Of a DNA stretch of 64,000 bases, positions 43,886-52,791 are shown piece by piece. Each line of letters opens with the position of its first letter. Position 1 is the first letter of the stretch. The stretch is from Mycolicibacillus trivialis. Its GTDB lineage: Bacteria; Actinomycetota; Actinomycetes; Mycobacteriales; Mycobacteriaceae. The position numbers were made by a program, and so were the translations under genes. Below the pieces are notes generated by a model. That model did no database searches. It saw only the letters and a list, made by a program, of their open reading frames with translations, and was not told the origin of the DNA. The stretch covers positions 1-64,000 of the forward strand of contig NZ_LQPZ01000013.1 in NCBI RefSeq assembly GCF_002102395.1. The letters run 5' to 3'.

Positions 43886-45384
43886 GCCGGGACGACGCCG
43901 CCGTCCCGCACTTCCGGGTCGGCATCATCGGCGCCGGGTTCGGCGGGCTGGGAGCGGCGATCCGGCTCAAACAGCGCGGCGACACCGACTTCGTCGTCTT
44001 CGAGCGCCTTGCCGACGTCGGCGGCACCTGGCACGTCAACACCTACCCGGGGGCGCAGTGCGACATCCCCTCGGCGCTGTACTCGTTCTCGTTCGCGCCC
44101 AACCCGCGCTGGTCGCGGTTGTATCCACGCCAGGCCGAGATCAAGACCTACCTGCAGGACTGCGTGCGCCGGTTCGGGATCGCCGCGCACCTGCGGTTCG
44201 GCCACGATATCGCCGAGGCCAGCTGGTGTGACACCGATCAGCGCTGGCAGCTCCGCACCACCGCCGGTCAGCGATACACGGTGTCGATCCTGGTGGCGGC
44301 GATGGGCCCGTTCAGCCAGCCGCACACCCCCGACATCGACGGCTTGGACGACTTCGCCGGGCCGGTGCTGCATTCGGCGCGGTGGGACCACGGCGTCGAG
44401 CTGGCCGGCCGGCGGGTGGCGGTGATCGGCACCGGCGCCTCGGGGGTGCAGATCATCCCGCAGCTGCAACCCGACGTGCGGCGATTGGTGGTTTTCCAGC
44501 GCACCCCGACCTGGATCATGCCGCACCCCGACCGCCCGGTCGGTGCCCGCATGCAACAGCGGTTCGCCCGCTGGCCGATCCTGCTGCGCGCGCTGCGCGA
44601 GCTGACCGGGCTGGCCCAGGAGGCGCTGGTGCCGGGCCTGGTGTACGCACCGGCGCTGCTCAAACCCGCCGCGGCGGTGGGGCGCTGGCAGCTTCGCCGG
44701 CAGGTGGCCGACCCCGCCCTGCGGGCGAAGCTGACCCCACGGTATGCGTTCGGCTGCAAACGGCCCACCTTCTCCAACACCTATTTCCCGGCGTTGGCCG
44801 CTGCCAACACCGTCGTCGAAACCACGCCGATCCGACGTGTCACCGCCTCGGGAATCGCGATCGCCGACGGACGCCACCACGACCTGGACGCGATCGTGCT
44901 GGCCACCGGATTCGACCTGGTCGACAACGAGGGTGCCGCCCGCATCCACGGGCGCACCGGCCGCAGCCTGGCCGACACCTGGACCCGCGAGGGGATGACC
45001 GCGCACCTGGGGACCACGGTCGCCGGGTTCCCCAACTTCTTTTTCATCCTCGGCCCCAACTCGGTGGTCTACACCTCCCAGGTCGTCACGATCGAAGCCC
45101 AGGTCGACTACCTGCTGGCGGCCCTCGACCTGATGGCCCGCCGTGGCCTGGCCAGCGTGGAGGTCCGCAGCGATGTCCAGCGGCGCTTCGTCGCCGACGT
45201 CGACTCGGTGCTGGCCGGCTCGGTGTGGAACACCGGCGGCTGTGCCAGCTATTACCTGGGGCCCGACGGGCGCAATTTCACCTTCTGGCCCGGGTTCGTG
45301 CGAAGCTTCAAGGCGCGCATGGCCCGGCTAGGGGCCGACGATTTCGTCGCCCGCGTCGCGGCCGGCTCGGAGGTCGGAGTATGA
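43882..45384 (+). CDS. Baeyer-Villiger flavin monooxygenase
   Basis: The 500-residue product binds FAD through GAGFGGLGAAIRL (residues ~16-28) and NADPH through GTGASGVQIIPQL; between them is FAGPVLHSARW, which matches the Baeyer-Villiger fingerprint FxGxxxHxxxW exactly. Such enzymes insert oxygen next to a ketone or oxidise sulphur groups such as ethionamide. A C-terminal domain with TGFDLVDNEGAARIHG and FILGPNSVVY is typical. Start and stop both overlap neighbours by ATGA, so the three genes are translated together. It resembles Rv3083 (MymA) and EthA-type proteins; the substrate is unknown. Confidence 0.92.
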   Translation: MSRDDAAVPHFRVGIIGAGFGGLGAAIRLKQRGDTDFVVFERLADVGGTWHVNTYPGAQCDIPSALYSFSFAPNPRWSRLYPRQAEIKTYLQDCVRRFGIAAHLRFGHDIAEASWCDTDQRWQLRTTAGQRYTVSILVAAMGPFSQPHTPDIDGLDDFAGPVLHSARWDHGVELAGRRVAVIGTGASGVQIIPQLQPDVRRLVVFQRTPTWIMPHPDRPVGARMQQRFARWPILLRALRELTGLAQEALVPGLVYAPALLKPAAAVGRWQLRRQVADPALRAKLTPRYAFGCKRPTFSNTYFPALAAANTVVETTPIRRVTASGIAIADGRHHDLDAIVLATGFDLVDNEGAARIHGRTGRSLADTWTREGMTAHLGTTVAGFPNFFFILGPNSVVYTSQVVTIEAQVDYLLAALDLMARRGLASVEVRSDVQRRFVADVDSVLAGSVWNTGGCASYYLGPDGRNFTFWPGFVRSFKARMARLGADDFVARVAAGSEVGV

Positions 45385-46217
45385 GCGCACACGACATGCG
45401 CGGGAAGGTCGCCCTGGTCACCGGCGCAGGCCAGGGGATCGGGCAGGCCGTCGCCGCCGAACTGTGCCGGCGGGGGGTGTCGGTGGCGCTGCTCGACCGC
45501 GCCGAGGACCGGCTGCGTGCGGCGGTGGCCGACCTGCCCCGGTCGCAGGCGCTGGCCGTCGTCGCCGACGTGACCGACCCGGCGGCACTGCGCCACGCCG
45601 TCGCCGAGACCGTCGGCACGTTCGGCCGGCTGGACTATCTGGTCGCCAACGCCGGCATCGCCCCGGCGCCGGCCACGGTGCGCGGCGGCGACGACGCGGC
45701 ATTCAACCGGGTGCTCGACGTCAATCTGCGCGGCGTCTACAACACGGTGCGGGCCGGCCTCGAACCGGTGACCGCCGTCGGCGGGCACATCGAGGTGATC
45801 AGCTCGGGAGCGGCGTTCCTGCCGGGCCCCGGCGGGGCGGCCTACATGATCAGCAAGGCCGGGGTCGAGCAGCTGGCCCGCGCGCTGCGGTTGGAGTGCG
45901 CGCCGTACCGGGTCAGCGTCGGCACCACCTATTTCGGCATCGTGCACACCGCGATGACCCGCACCACGCTGGACGACCACCCGCTGGGCGCGCAGGTGGG
46001 CGCACTGCTGCCGTGGCCGTTGAATCGGCGCATCAGCCCGGCGCAGGCCGCGAGGGCGGTCGCCGACGCGGTGCAAAACCGCAGTTCGCACACGTTTCGT
46101 CCGCGGGCCTGGGCTGGCGTTGCGGTGCTCCGCGGCGTCCTCGGGGTGGTGGCCGACCCGCTGCTGGTGCGCAGCGCGCGGATCCACCGGCTGATCCGGC
46201 AACTCGACGGCAGCTGA
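45381..46217 (+). CDS. Short-chain dehydrogenase of the monooxygenase operon
   Basis: The 278-residue product is a classical SDR: TGAGQGIG nucleotide loop at about residues 14-21, VANAGIA, catalytic Ser in VISSGAAF, Tyr155 and Lys159 in YMISK. It oxidises an alcohol or reduces a ketone and most likely supplies or removes the monooxygenase substrate. ATG 45381 overlaps the monooxygenase stop. The C-terminal region has a hydrophobic stretch (AGVAVLRGVLGVVADPLLV) that could contact the membrane. Confidence 0.88.
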   Translation: MSAHDMRGKVALVTGAGQGIGQAVAAELCRRGVSVALLDRAEDRLRAAVADLPRSQALAVVADVTDPAALRHAVAETVGTFGRLDYLVANAGIAPAPATVRGGDDAAFNRVLDVNLRGVYNTVRAGLEPVTAVGGHIEVISSGAAFLPGPGGAAYMISKAGVEQLARALRLECAPYRVSVGTTYFGIVHTAMTRTTLDDHPLGAQVGALLPWPLNRRISPAQAARAVADAVQNRSSHTFRPRAWAGVAVLRGVLGVVADPLLVRSARIHRLIRQLDGS

Positions 46218-46318
46218 GTCGAGCCGGCGCACGGTCGATTGCCCCGGTTCGGCTGTCGTGGCCGTCGTTATCGGGCAGATTTGGGGTAGCCCACCCCGCA
46301 GACGACAAATCTGTCAGC

Positions 46319-46351
46319 CTTGAGCGGAACAGACTCAACCTCGGCGGCGTT
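46319..46351 (+). promoter_or_regulatory. Overlapping HspR box and SigH promoter of clpB
   Basis: CTTGAGC-N7-ACTCAAC (46319-46339) is an HspR box. Its seven-base spacer is GGAACAG, and GGAACA (46326-46331) followed by 16 bases and CGTT (46348-46351) matches the SigH consensus. The -35 element is therefore inside the repressor site, so HspR and SigH compete directly. Confidence 0.8.
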
Positions 46352-46407
46352 GAAGTACGTGACTTTGCTTTTACCCAGCTCAACGACTCGACTCCGAAGG
46401 AGAACCC

Positions 46408-48954
46408 GTGGACTCGTTCAACCCGACCACCAAAACCCAGGCGGCGCTCACCGCCGCGCTGCAGGCGGCGACCACCGCAGGAAACCCCGAGATCCGGCCG
46501 GCGCACCTGCTGCTGGCCCTGCTGACCCAGAACGACGGCATCGCCGCGCCGCTGCTCGAGGCCGTCGGCGTCGACCCGGCGCCGATCCGTTCCGAAGCGC
46601 AGCGGCTCGTCGACCTGGCGCCCCAGGTCACCAGCGCCAGCGCGCAGCCACAACTGTCCCGTGAGGCGCTGGCCGCGATCACCGTCGCCCAGCAACTGGC
46701 CACCGAGATGGACGACGAGTACGTCTCGACCGAACACCTGATGGTCGGGCTGGCCACCGGCGACTCCGAGATCGCCGCCCTGCTCAGCGGTCGCGGCGCC
46801 ACCCCGGACGCACTGCGTGAGGCGTTCGTGAAGGTGCGCGGCAGCGCCCGGGTCACCAGCGCCGACCCCGAAGCGACCTACCAGGCGTTGGAGAAGTACT
46901 CCACCGACCTGACCGCCCGCGCCCGGGAGGGCAAGCTCGACCCGGTCATCGGCCGCGACACCGAGATCCGCCGCGTGGTGCAGGTGCTGAGCCGGCGCAC
47001 CAAGAACAACCCGGTGCTCATCGGTGAACCCGGCGTCGGCAAGACCGCCATCGTCGAGGGCCTGGCCCAGCGGGTGGTGGCCGGCGACGTCCCGGAGAGC
47101 CTGCGGGGCAAATCCGTCATCGCCCTGGACCTCGGATCGATGGTGGCCGGCGCGAAGTATCGCGGCGAGTTCGAGGAGCGGCTCAAGGCGGTGCTCGACG
47201 ACATCAAGAACTCCGCCGGCGAAGTGATCACGTTCATCGACGAGTTGCACACGATCGTCGGTGCCGGCGCCACCGGCGAGGGGGCGATGGACGCGGGCAA
47301 CATGATCAAGCCGATGCTGGCCCGCGGTGAGCTGCGACTGGTCGGCGCCACCACGCTCGAGGAGTACCGCAAGTACATCGAGAAAGATGCCGCGCTGGAA
47401 CGCCGGTTCCAGCAGGTGTACGTCGGGGAGCCGTCCGCCGAGGACACCATCGGGATCCTGCGCGGGCTCAAGGACCGTTATGAGGTCCACCACGGGGTCC
47501 GCATCACCGACTCGGCGCTGGTGGCGGCCGCGACCCTGTCCGACCGCTACATCACCTCCCGGTTCCTCCCGGACAAGGCCATCGACCTCGTCGACGAAGC
47601 CGCGTCGCGGTTGCGGATGGAGATCGACTCCCGCCCGGTGGAGATCGACGAGGTGGAGCGGCTGGTCCGCCGGCTGGAGATCGAGGAGATGGCGCTGGCC
47701 AAGGAGGAGGACGACGCCTCCAAGGACCGGTTGGAGAAGCTGCGCGCCGAACTCGCCGACCACAAGGAGAAGCTGGCCGAGCTCACCGCCAAATGGCAGA
47801 ACGAGAAGCACGCCATCGACATCGTCCGCGACCTCACCGAGCAACTGGACTCGCTGCGCGGGGAATCCGACCGCGCCGAACGTGACGGCGACCTGGCCAA
47901 GGCCGCTGAACTTCGCTACGGGCGCATCCCGGAGGTGGAGAAGAAACTCGACGCCGCCCTGCCCAGCGCGCAGGCCCGGGAGAACGTGATGCTCAAGGAG
48001 GAGGTCGGCCCCGACGACATCGCCGACGTGGTCAGCGCCTGGACCGGCATCCCGGCCGGCCGGTTGCTGGAGGGGGAGACCGCCAAGTTGCTGCGGATGG
48101 AAGACGAACTGGCCAAACGGGTCGTCGGCCAGAAGAAGCCGGTGGTCGCGGTCTCCGACGCGGTGCGTCGTGCCCGGGCCGGGGTCGCCGACCCCAACCG
48201 GCCCACCGGGGCGTTCCTGTTCCTCGGGCCGACCGGTGTCGGCAAGACCGAGCTGGCCAAGGCGCTGGCCGACTTCCTCTTCGATGACGAGCGCGCCATG
48301 GTCCGCATCGACATGAGCGAGTACGGGGAGAAGCACTCGGTGGCCCGGCTGGTCGGCGCGCCACCCGGCTACGTCGGCTACGACCAGGGCGGCCAGCTCA
48401 CCGAGGCGGTGCGCCGTCGCCCCTACACGGTGGTGCTCTTCGACGAGGTGGAGAAGGCCCACCCGGACGTCTTCGATGTGCTGCTGCAGGTGCTCGACGA
48501 GGGCCGTCTCACCGATGGGCAGGGCCGTACCGTCGACTTCCGCAACACGATCCTGATCCTGACCTCCAACCTGGGGGCCGGCGGCGACGACGATCAGGTG
48601 ATGGCCGCGGTGCGCGCCACGTTCAAGCCGGAGTTCATCAACCGGCTCGACGACGTGCTGATCTTCGAGGCGCTCAACCCCGACGAACTGGTCCACATCG
48701 TCGACATCCAGCTCGCCCAGCTGGGCAAGCGGCTCGCCCAGCGCCGCCTGCACCTCGAGGTCTCGCAGCCGGCCAAGCAGTGGCTCGCCGAGCGCGGTTT
48801 CGACGCGGTCTACGGCGCCCGGCCGCTGCGCCGGCTCATCCAGCACGCGATCGGCGACGAGCTGGCCAAGATGCTGCTGGCCGGACAGATCCACGACGGC
48901 GACACCGTCCCGGTCAACGTCGCGGTCGACGGGGAGGGGCTGGTCCTGGGCTGA
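46408..48954 (+). CDS. clpB: Disaggregase ClpB
   Basis: The 848-residue product is the hexameric AAA+ ATPase that pulls proteins out of aggregates with DnaK. An N-terminal Clp repeat domain (1-150) is followed by the first AAA domain with Walker A GEPGVGKT, the coiled-coil middle domain (about residues 410-520, rich in Glu/Lys/Leu) that sets ClpB apart from ClpC, and the second AAA domain with [12 protein letters not shown] 46408 has GAAGGAG upstream. It corresponds to Rv0384c. HspR and SigH sites tie it to the dnaK regulon. Confidence 0.97.
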   Translation: MDSFNPTTKTQAALTAALQAATTAGNPEIRPAHLLLALLTQNDGIAAPLLEAVGVDPAPIRSEAQRLVDLAPQVTSASAQPQLSREALAAITVAQQLATEMDDEYVSTEHLMVGLATGDSEIAALLSGRGATPDALREAFVKVRGSARVTSADPEATYQALEKYSTDLTARAREGKLDPVIGRDTEIRRVVQVLSRRTKNNPVLIGEPGVGKTAIVEGLAQRVVAGDVPESLRGKSVIALDLGSMVAGAKYRGEFEERLKAVLDDIKNSAGEVITFIDELHTIVGAGATGEGAMDAGNMIKPMLARGELRLVGATTLEEYRKYIEKDAALERRFQQVYVGEPSAEDTIGILRGLKDRYEVHHGVRITDSALVAAATLSDRYITSRFLPDKAIDLVDEAASRLRMEIDSRPVEIDEVERLVRRLEIEEMALAKEEDDASKDRLEKLRAELADHKEKLAELTAKWQNEKHAIDIVRDLTEQLDSLRGESDRAERDGDLAKAAELRYGRIPEVEKKLDAALPSAQARENVMLKEEVGPDDIADVVSAWTGIPAGRLLEGETAKLLRMEDELAKRVVGQKKPVVAVSDAVRRARAGVADPNRPTGAFLFLGPTGVGKTELAKALADFLFDDERAMVRIDMSEYGEKHSVARLVGAPPGYVGYDQGGQLTEAVRRRPYTVVLFDEVEKAHPDVFDVLLQVLDEGRLTDGQGRTVDFRNTILILTSNLGAGGDDDQVMAAVRATFKPEFINRLDDVLIFEALNPDELVHIVDIQLAQLGKRLAQRRLHLEVSQPAKQWLAERGFDAVYGARPLRRLIQHAIGDELAKMLLAGQIHDGDTVPVNVAVDGEGLVLG

Positions 48955-48975
48955 CCGGCCGGGCCACCAACCGGG

Positions 48976-49008
48976 CCCGGGTGAACGTCTCAGTGGCGAA
49001 CACCCGGG
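48976..49008 (+). terminator. Hairpin after clpB
   Basis: CCCGGGTG (48976-48983) pairs with CACCCGGG (49001-49008) across a 17-base loop, 22 bases past the clpB stop. A T-run does not follow, as is common for mycobacterial terminators. Confidence 0.45.
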
Positions 49009-49071
49009 TTCGGTGTGCCCGGAGTGACCATCGTCACCGCCGCGATACCCGGTTGTGACCTGCTCGGATTC

Positions 49072-49107
49072 TGTGAACACCCGGGTGAGCAAGTAAGATT
49101 GTCGGGA
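49072..49107 (+). promoter_or_regulatory. Leaderless promoter of ttfA
   Basis: TGTGAA at 49072-49077, 16 bases, then TAAGAT at 49094-49099 and seven bases to ATG 49107. The expected transcription start coincides with the A of the ATG and there is no Shine-Dalgarno, so the message should be leaderless. Confidence 0.6.
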
Positions 49108-49913
49108 TGGTCCCGCTTTGGTTCACGCTGTCTGCGCTCTGTTTCGTGGGTGCGGCGGTGCTGCTGTACACCGACATCGACCGGCAACGCGGTCGCGGTC
49201 GTCGCCGCAGGTCCTGGGCGCGCTCGCAGGGCTTCGACTACGAACCGGTCGCCACCGACATCATCGACCGCTGGAAGCGCGGCATCATGTCGACCGTCGG
49301 TGACGTCACCGCACGCAACGTGGTGCTGGGCCAGATCCGCGGGGAAGCCGTCTACATCTTCGACCTCGACGAGGTCGCCACGGTGATCGCACTGCACCGC
49401 AAGGTGGGCACCAACGTCGTCATCGACATGCGACTCAAGGGGCTCAAGGAGCCGAGGGAGGCCGACACCTGGCTGCTCGGTGCGATCGGGCCGCGGATGG
49501 TCTACTCCACCAACCTCGACGCGGCGCGACGGGCCTGTGACCGGCGGATGGTGACCTTCGCCCACACCGCGCCGGACTGCGTCGAGATCATGTGGAACGA
49601 GCCGAACTGGACCCTGATCAGCATGCCGCTGTCGGCCACCCGCGCCCAGTGGGACGAGGGCCTGCGCACCGTGCGGCAGTTCAACGACCTGCTGCGGGTG
49701 TTGCCGCCGCAGAGCCAGGCGGCGCTGCCGCAGGCCGGCCAGCGTCGCGTCGCCGCACCGAGCCGGCCGTTGGCCCCGGCCACGGGTCGTCAGGACCGGG
49801 CGGAATCACGCCGCGAGCCGGTCGCGGGCCGTCAGGACCGGGCGGAGTCGCATCGCGAACCGGCCCGCTCCAACCGCAGCAGCGTCCGTCAGGCCCCGCC
49901 CCTGCAGCGTTGA
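49107..49913 (+). CDS. ttfA: Trehalose monomycolate transport factor TtfA
   Basis: The 268-residue product has one N-terminal membrane helix (PLWFTLSALCFVGAAVLLYT) and a cytoplasmic domain with RSWARSQGFDYEPVATDI and MPLSATRAQWDEGLRTVRQFNDLLRVLPP. It corresponds to Rv0383c/TtfA, a partner of MmpL3 needed to export trehalose monomycolate for the outer membrane. The C-terminus is variable and here contains two tandem GRQDRAES-x-REP units. The stop shares a base with the next start (TGATG). Confidence 0.88.
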   Translation: MVPLWFTLSALCFVGAAVLLYTDIDRQRGRGRRRRSWARSQGFDYEPVATDIIDRWKRGIMSTVGDVTARNVVLGQIRGEAVYIFDLDEVATVIALHRKVGTNVVIDMRLKGLKEPREADTWLLGAIGPRMVYSTNLDAARRACDRRMVTFAHTAPDCVEIMWNEPNWTLISMPLSATRAQWDEGLRTVRQFNDLLRVLPPQSQAALPQAGQRRVAAPSRPLAPATGRQDRAESRREPVAGRQDRAESHREPARSNRSSVRQAPPLQR

Positions 49914-50683
49914 TGGGCCGCCCTGTCGCCCTGATCACCGGGCCGACGTCCGGGCTGGGAGCCGGCTACGCGCGCCGCCTCGCGGCCGACGGCCACGACC
50001 TGGTGCTCGTCGCCCGGGACGTCGAACGCCTTGAGGCACTGGCTGCCGAACTGCGGCCGGTCACCGGGGTGGAGATCCTGCCTGCCGACCTCGCCGAAGC
50101 GGACGACCGCGCCCGGGTCGCCGAGCGCTGCGCCGCCGGCGTGCGGGTGCTGGTCAACAACGCCGGGTTCGGCACCTCGGGAGAGTTCTGGACCGCCGAC
50201 CCGGCGCTGCTCCAGGCCCAACTCGATGTCAACGTCACCGCGGTGATGCAGTTGACCCGCGCCGCGCTGTCCGCGATGGTCGCCGCCGGCCGCGGCACCG
50301 TGATCAACATCGCGAGCGTCGCCGGGCTGCTGTCCGGACGCGGTTCGACCTACTCGGCGTCCAAGGCGTGGGTCGTCTCGTTCTCGGAAGGGCTGGCCGG
50401 CGGGCTGTCGGGTACCGGCGTCTCGGTGCACGCGATCTGCCCGGGCTTCGTACGCACCGAATTCCACTCGCGGGCCGGCATCGACATGGCGTCGATTCCC
50501 GGTTTGATGTGGCTGTCCGTCGACGACGTGGTCGACGCCAGCCTGGCCGACGTCGCCGCAGGCAAGGTGATCTCGGTGCCCGGCCTGCAGTACAAGGTGC
50601 TGACCACCGCGGGTCGTCTGGTGCCGCGTGGACTGGTGCGGACGTTGACCAATGTGATCGGGCGGGGCCGTGACCGAACCTGA
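49913..50683 (+). CDS. Short-chain dehydrogenase
   Basis: The 256-residue product has TGPTSGLGAGYA as nucleotide loop, NNAGFG, Ser in NIASVAGL, and Tyr147/Lys151 in YSASK, all classical SDR features. CPGFVRTEFHSRAG follows, typical of the branch often annotated as ketoreductase or DltE-like. The substrate is unknown. It is translationally coupled to ttfA and overlaps pyrE by 14 bases, so it sits in the ttfA-pyrE operon; I do not recall it at this position in M. tuberculosis. Confidence 0.85.
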   Translation: MGRPVALITGPTSGLGAGYARRLAADGHDLVLVARDVERLEALAAELRPVTGVEILPADLAEADDRARVAERCAAGVRVLVNNAGFGTSGEFWTADPALLQAQLDVNVTAVMQLTRAALSAMVAAGRGTVINIASVAGLLSGRGSTYSASKAWVVSFSEGLAGGLSGTGVSVHAICPGFVRTEFHSRAGIDMASIPGLMWLSVDDVVDASLADVAAGKVISVPGLQYKVLTTAGRLVPRGLVRTLTNVIGRGRDRT

Positions 50684-51224
50684 ACTGACCGCGGCGGACA
50701 AGGCGGAGTTGGCCGAGCTGGTGCGCACTCTGGCCGTGGTGCACGGCCGGGTGACGCTGTCCTCCGGCAAGGAGGCCGACTATTACGTCGACCTGCGCCG
50801 CGCCACGCTGCACCATCGCGCCGCTCCGCTGATCGGGCGGCTGGTGCGTGAACTCACCGCCGACTGGGACTACGCCGCCGTAGGCGGCCTGACCCTGGGG
50901 GCCGACCCCGTCGCGACCGCGGTGCTGCACGCACCCGGGCGCCCCATCGACGCCTTCGTGGTCCGCAAATCGGTGAAAGCCCATGGCATGCAACGTCTGA
51001 TCGAAGGCGCCGACGTCAACGGGCAGTCTGTGCTCGTGGTCGAGGACACCTCGACCACGGGCGGCTCGGCGTTGACGGCGGTGCGCGCGGTCCGTGAGGC
51101 GGGTGCCCGCGTGGCAGGTGTCGTCACGGTGGTCGACCGTGCCACCGGGGCTGCCGAGGCGATCGAAGCCGACGGTGTGCCGTACCGCAGTGTCCTGGGA
51201 CTGGCTGATCTGGGGCTGGCGTGA
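50670..51224 (+). CDS. pyrE: Orotate phosphoribosyltransferase
   Basis: PyrE joins orotate to phosphoribosyl diphosphate to give orotidine 5'-phosphate in pyrimidine synthesis. The 184-residue product has SGKEADYYVDLRR, the GLTLGADP loop, VVRKSVKAHG with the catalytic lysines and the PRPP-binding motif VLVVEDTSTTGGSAL. Length is normal. GTG 50670 lies within the end of the SDR gene. It corresponds to Rv0382c. Confidence 0.95.
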   Translation: MTEPELTAADKAELAELVRTLAVVHGRVTLSSGKEADYYVDLRRATLHHRAAPLIGRLVRELTADWDYAAVGGLTLGADPVATAVLHAPGRPIDAFVVRKSVKAHGMQRLIEGADVNGQSVLVVEDTSTTGGSALTAVRAVREAGARVAGVVTVVDRATGAAEAIEADGVPYRSVLGLADLGLA

Positions 51225-51244
51225 CGAGCGAACTGCGAGGCTGA

Positions 51245-52138
51245 ATGCGCGCCGTGATCGCGGTGCTCACCGCTGTCGTCATGGTGGCGTCCGGGTGCTC
51301 GAAAACCGATGGGGTGCAAGCACCGTACGGTGCTGAGGCTGCTCGGATGGGGCAGGAACTCACTGTGCTGGGCTGGGACATGACGCTTTCGGACCTGCGA
51401 TGGGGCGCCGATCACGTGCTCGTCGACGTCACGGCGCATCCGGTCGACGGTGACGAGAACCGCGGTGCCCCCGAGGATCTGCGCTTTGGGCTCTACGGTG
51501 CGCTGGCGCATCCGGTGGAGGCCGACGGGATCGGTAGCTGCGCTTCAGCGGTGGGCGCGACCTCGCAGCCGCTGCAGTCCCAGGGCGACTTGCTGTCCGG
51601 CACCATCTGTCTGGGGCCGATGAAGGACCGCGCGGCGGTGCGGGGGATCTACGTGTACTCGCCGGCCGACCGGATGCCCGGGACCACGGTCGCCTACCCG
51701 GCGGCGTTCCCGGTCGGGCTGGCGCCGACCGGACCGGACGACACCGGACTGGACGTGTCGACCGCGAGCGTGGAGGCGTGGCGCGCCGACGGCATTCCGA
51801 TCGGCCCACCCGCGCTGGGCGATCCCACCGCATTCGAAGGCGACGGCCACATGCTGCTCGGGCTGGTCGCCGAGGCGCCGGCCGATCGCTACCGGCAGCA
51901 GTCGCAGGAACGCGGTGGACCGCTGATGCTGGTGGTCGGGCCGTGGACACCGGGGCCATGGGCCAACCCGGCCTGCGACGTCTACGGCCAATCGGCGCTG
52001 GTGTTGCCCGACGCCTCCCTGGGGGCGGCGCGGGTCGCGGTGTCGTTGTGCACCCAGGGCAACCTGACCGCGGCGCTGCTGTACGCCACGGTGTCGGTCA
52101 TCGGCACCCACGCCGCGGTGTGGGTGGATCGTGTCTGA
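51245..52138 (+). CDS. Putative lipoprotein (Rv0381c-like)
   Basis: The 297-residue product starts with a short signal and lipobox MVASGC (Cys18), so it should be lipid-anchored outside. The mature part contains four later cysteines (GSCASAV, GTICLGP, NPACDVY, SLCTQGN) that could pair as disulphides and is strand-rich. By position it equals Rv0381c, a protein of unknown function. It overlaps the methyltransferase gene by 8 bases and follows pyrE by 20 bases, so it belongs to the same operon. Confidence 0.78.
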   Translation: MRAVIAVLTAVVMVASGCSKTDGVQAPYGAEAARMGQELTVLGWDMTLSDLRWGADHVLVDVTAHPVDGDENRGAPEDLRFGLYGALAHPVEADGIGSCASAVGATSQPLQSQGDLLSGTICLGPMKDRAAVRGIYVYSPADRMPGTTVAYPAAFPVGLAPTGPDDTGLDVSTASVEAWRADGIPIGPPALGDPTAFEGDGHMLLGLVAEAPADRYRQQSQERGGPLMLVVGPWTPGPWANPACDVYGQSALVLPDASLGAARVAVSLCTQGNLTAALLYATVSVIGTHAAVWVDRV

Positions 52139-52775
52139 ACCCGGGCCCACCGAGTGGGGGCCGCCGGCGACCGGTGTCGGCCCGTGGCCGGGTATCCCGC
52201 CGGCTGACCCGCGCTACGATCCCGAACTGCTGCGCGACGGCGACACCCGCAACGTCGTCGACGCCTACCGGTACTGGAGCCGGGAAGCGATCGTCGCCGA
52301 CATCGACACCCGTCGCCACCCGTTGCACATCGCGATCGAGAACTTCGGCCAGGACGCCAACATCGGCGGTGTGGTGCGGGCCGCCAACGCCTTCGCGGTG
52401 CACACCGTGCACATCGTCGGTCGGCGCCGCTGGAACCGGCGTGGCGCCATGGTCACCGACCGCTACCAGCGGCTCGCCCACCACGACAGCACCGCGCAGC
52501 TGCTGGAGTTCGCCGCCGATGCGGATCTCACCGTCGTCGCCGTCGACAACGTTCCCGGGGCCGCCCGGTTGGAGCGAACGCCGTTGCCGCGGAACACCCT
52601 GCTGGTCTTCGGGCAGGAAGGCCCGGGTCTGTCCGCCGAGGTCACCGCCGGAGCAGCGCTGACGGTGTCGATCGCCCAGTTCGGCTCGACGCGGTCGATC
52701 AACGTCGCGGTCGCCGCCGGGATCGCCATGCACACCTGGATCACCCAGCACGCTGACATGGACCGAGCCTGGTAA
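52131..52775 (+). CDS. TrmH/SpoU-family RNA 2'-O-methyltransferase
   Basis: The 214-residue product has the SPOUT knot motifs: IAIENFGQDANIGGVVRAANAF, LVFGQEGPGLSAE and SIAQFGSTRSINVAVAAGIAMH. It uses S-adenosylmethionine to methylate a ribose in tRNA or rRNA; the target is unknown. It corresponds to Rv0380c. GTG 52131 overlaps the preceding lipoprotein gene. Confidence 0.92.
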   Translation: MSEPGPTEWGPPATGVGPWPGIPPADPRYDPELLRDGDTRNVVDAYRYWSREAIVADIDTRRHPLHIAIENFGQDANIGGVVRAANAFAVHTVHIVGRRRWNRRGAMVTDRYQRLAHHDSTAQLLEFAADADLTVVAVDNVPGAARLERTPLPRNTLLVFGQEGPGLSAEVTAGAALTVSIAQFGSTRSINVAVAAGIAMHTWITQHADMDRAW

Positions 52776-52791
52776 GGCAGGATCAGTGGCC

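Noticed and set aside
46033..49092. 1019-codon open frame antisense to clpB
   Set aside because: It follows the high third-position GC of clpB, has no family features and no start signals; clpB is certain.
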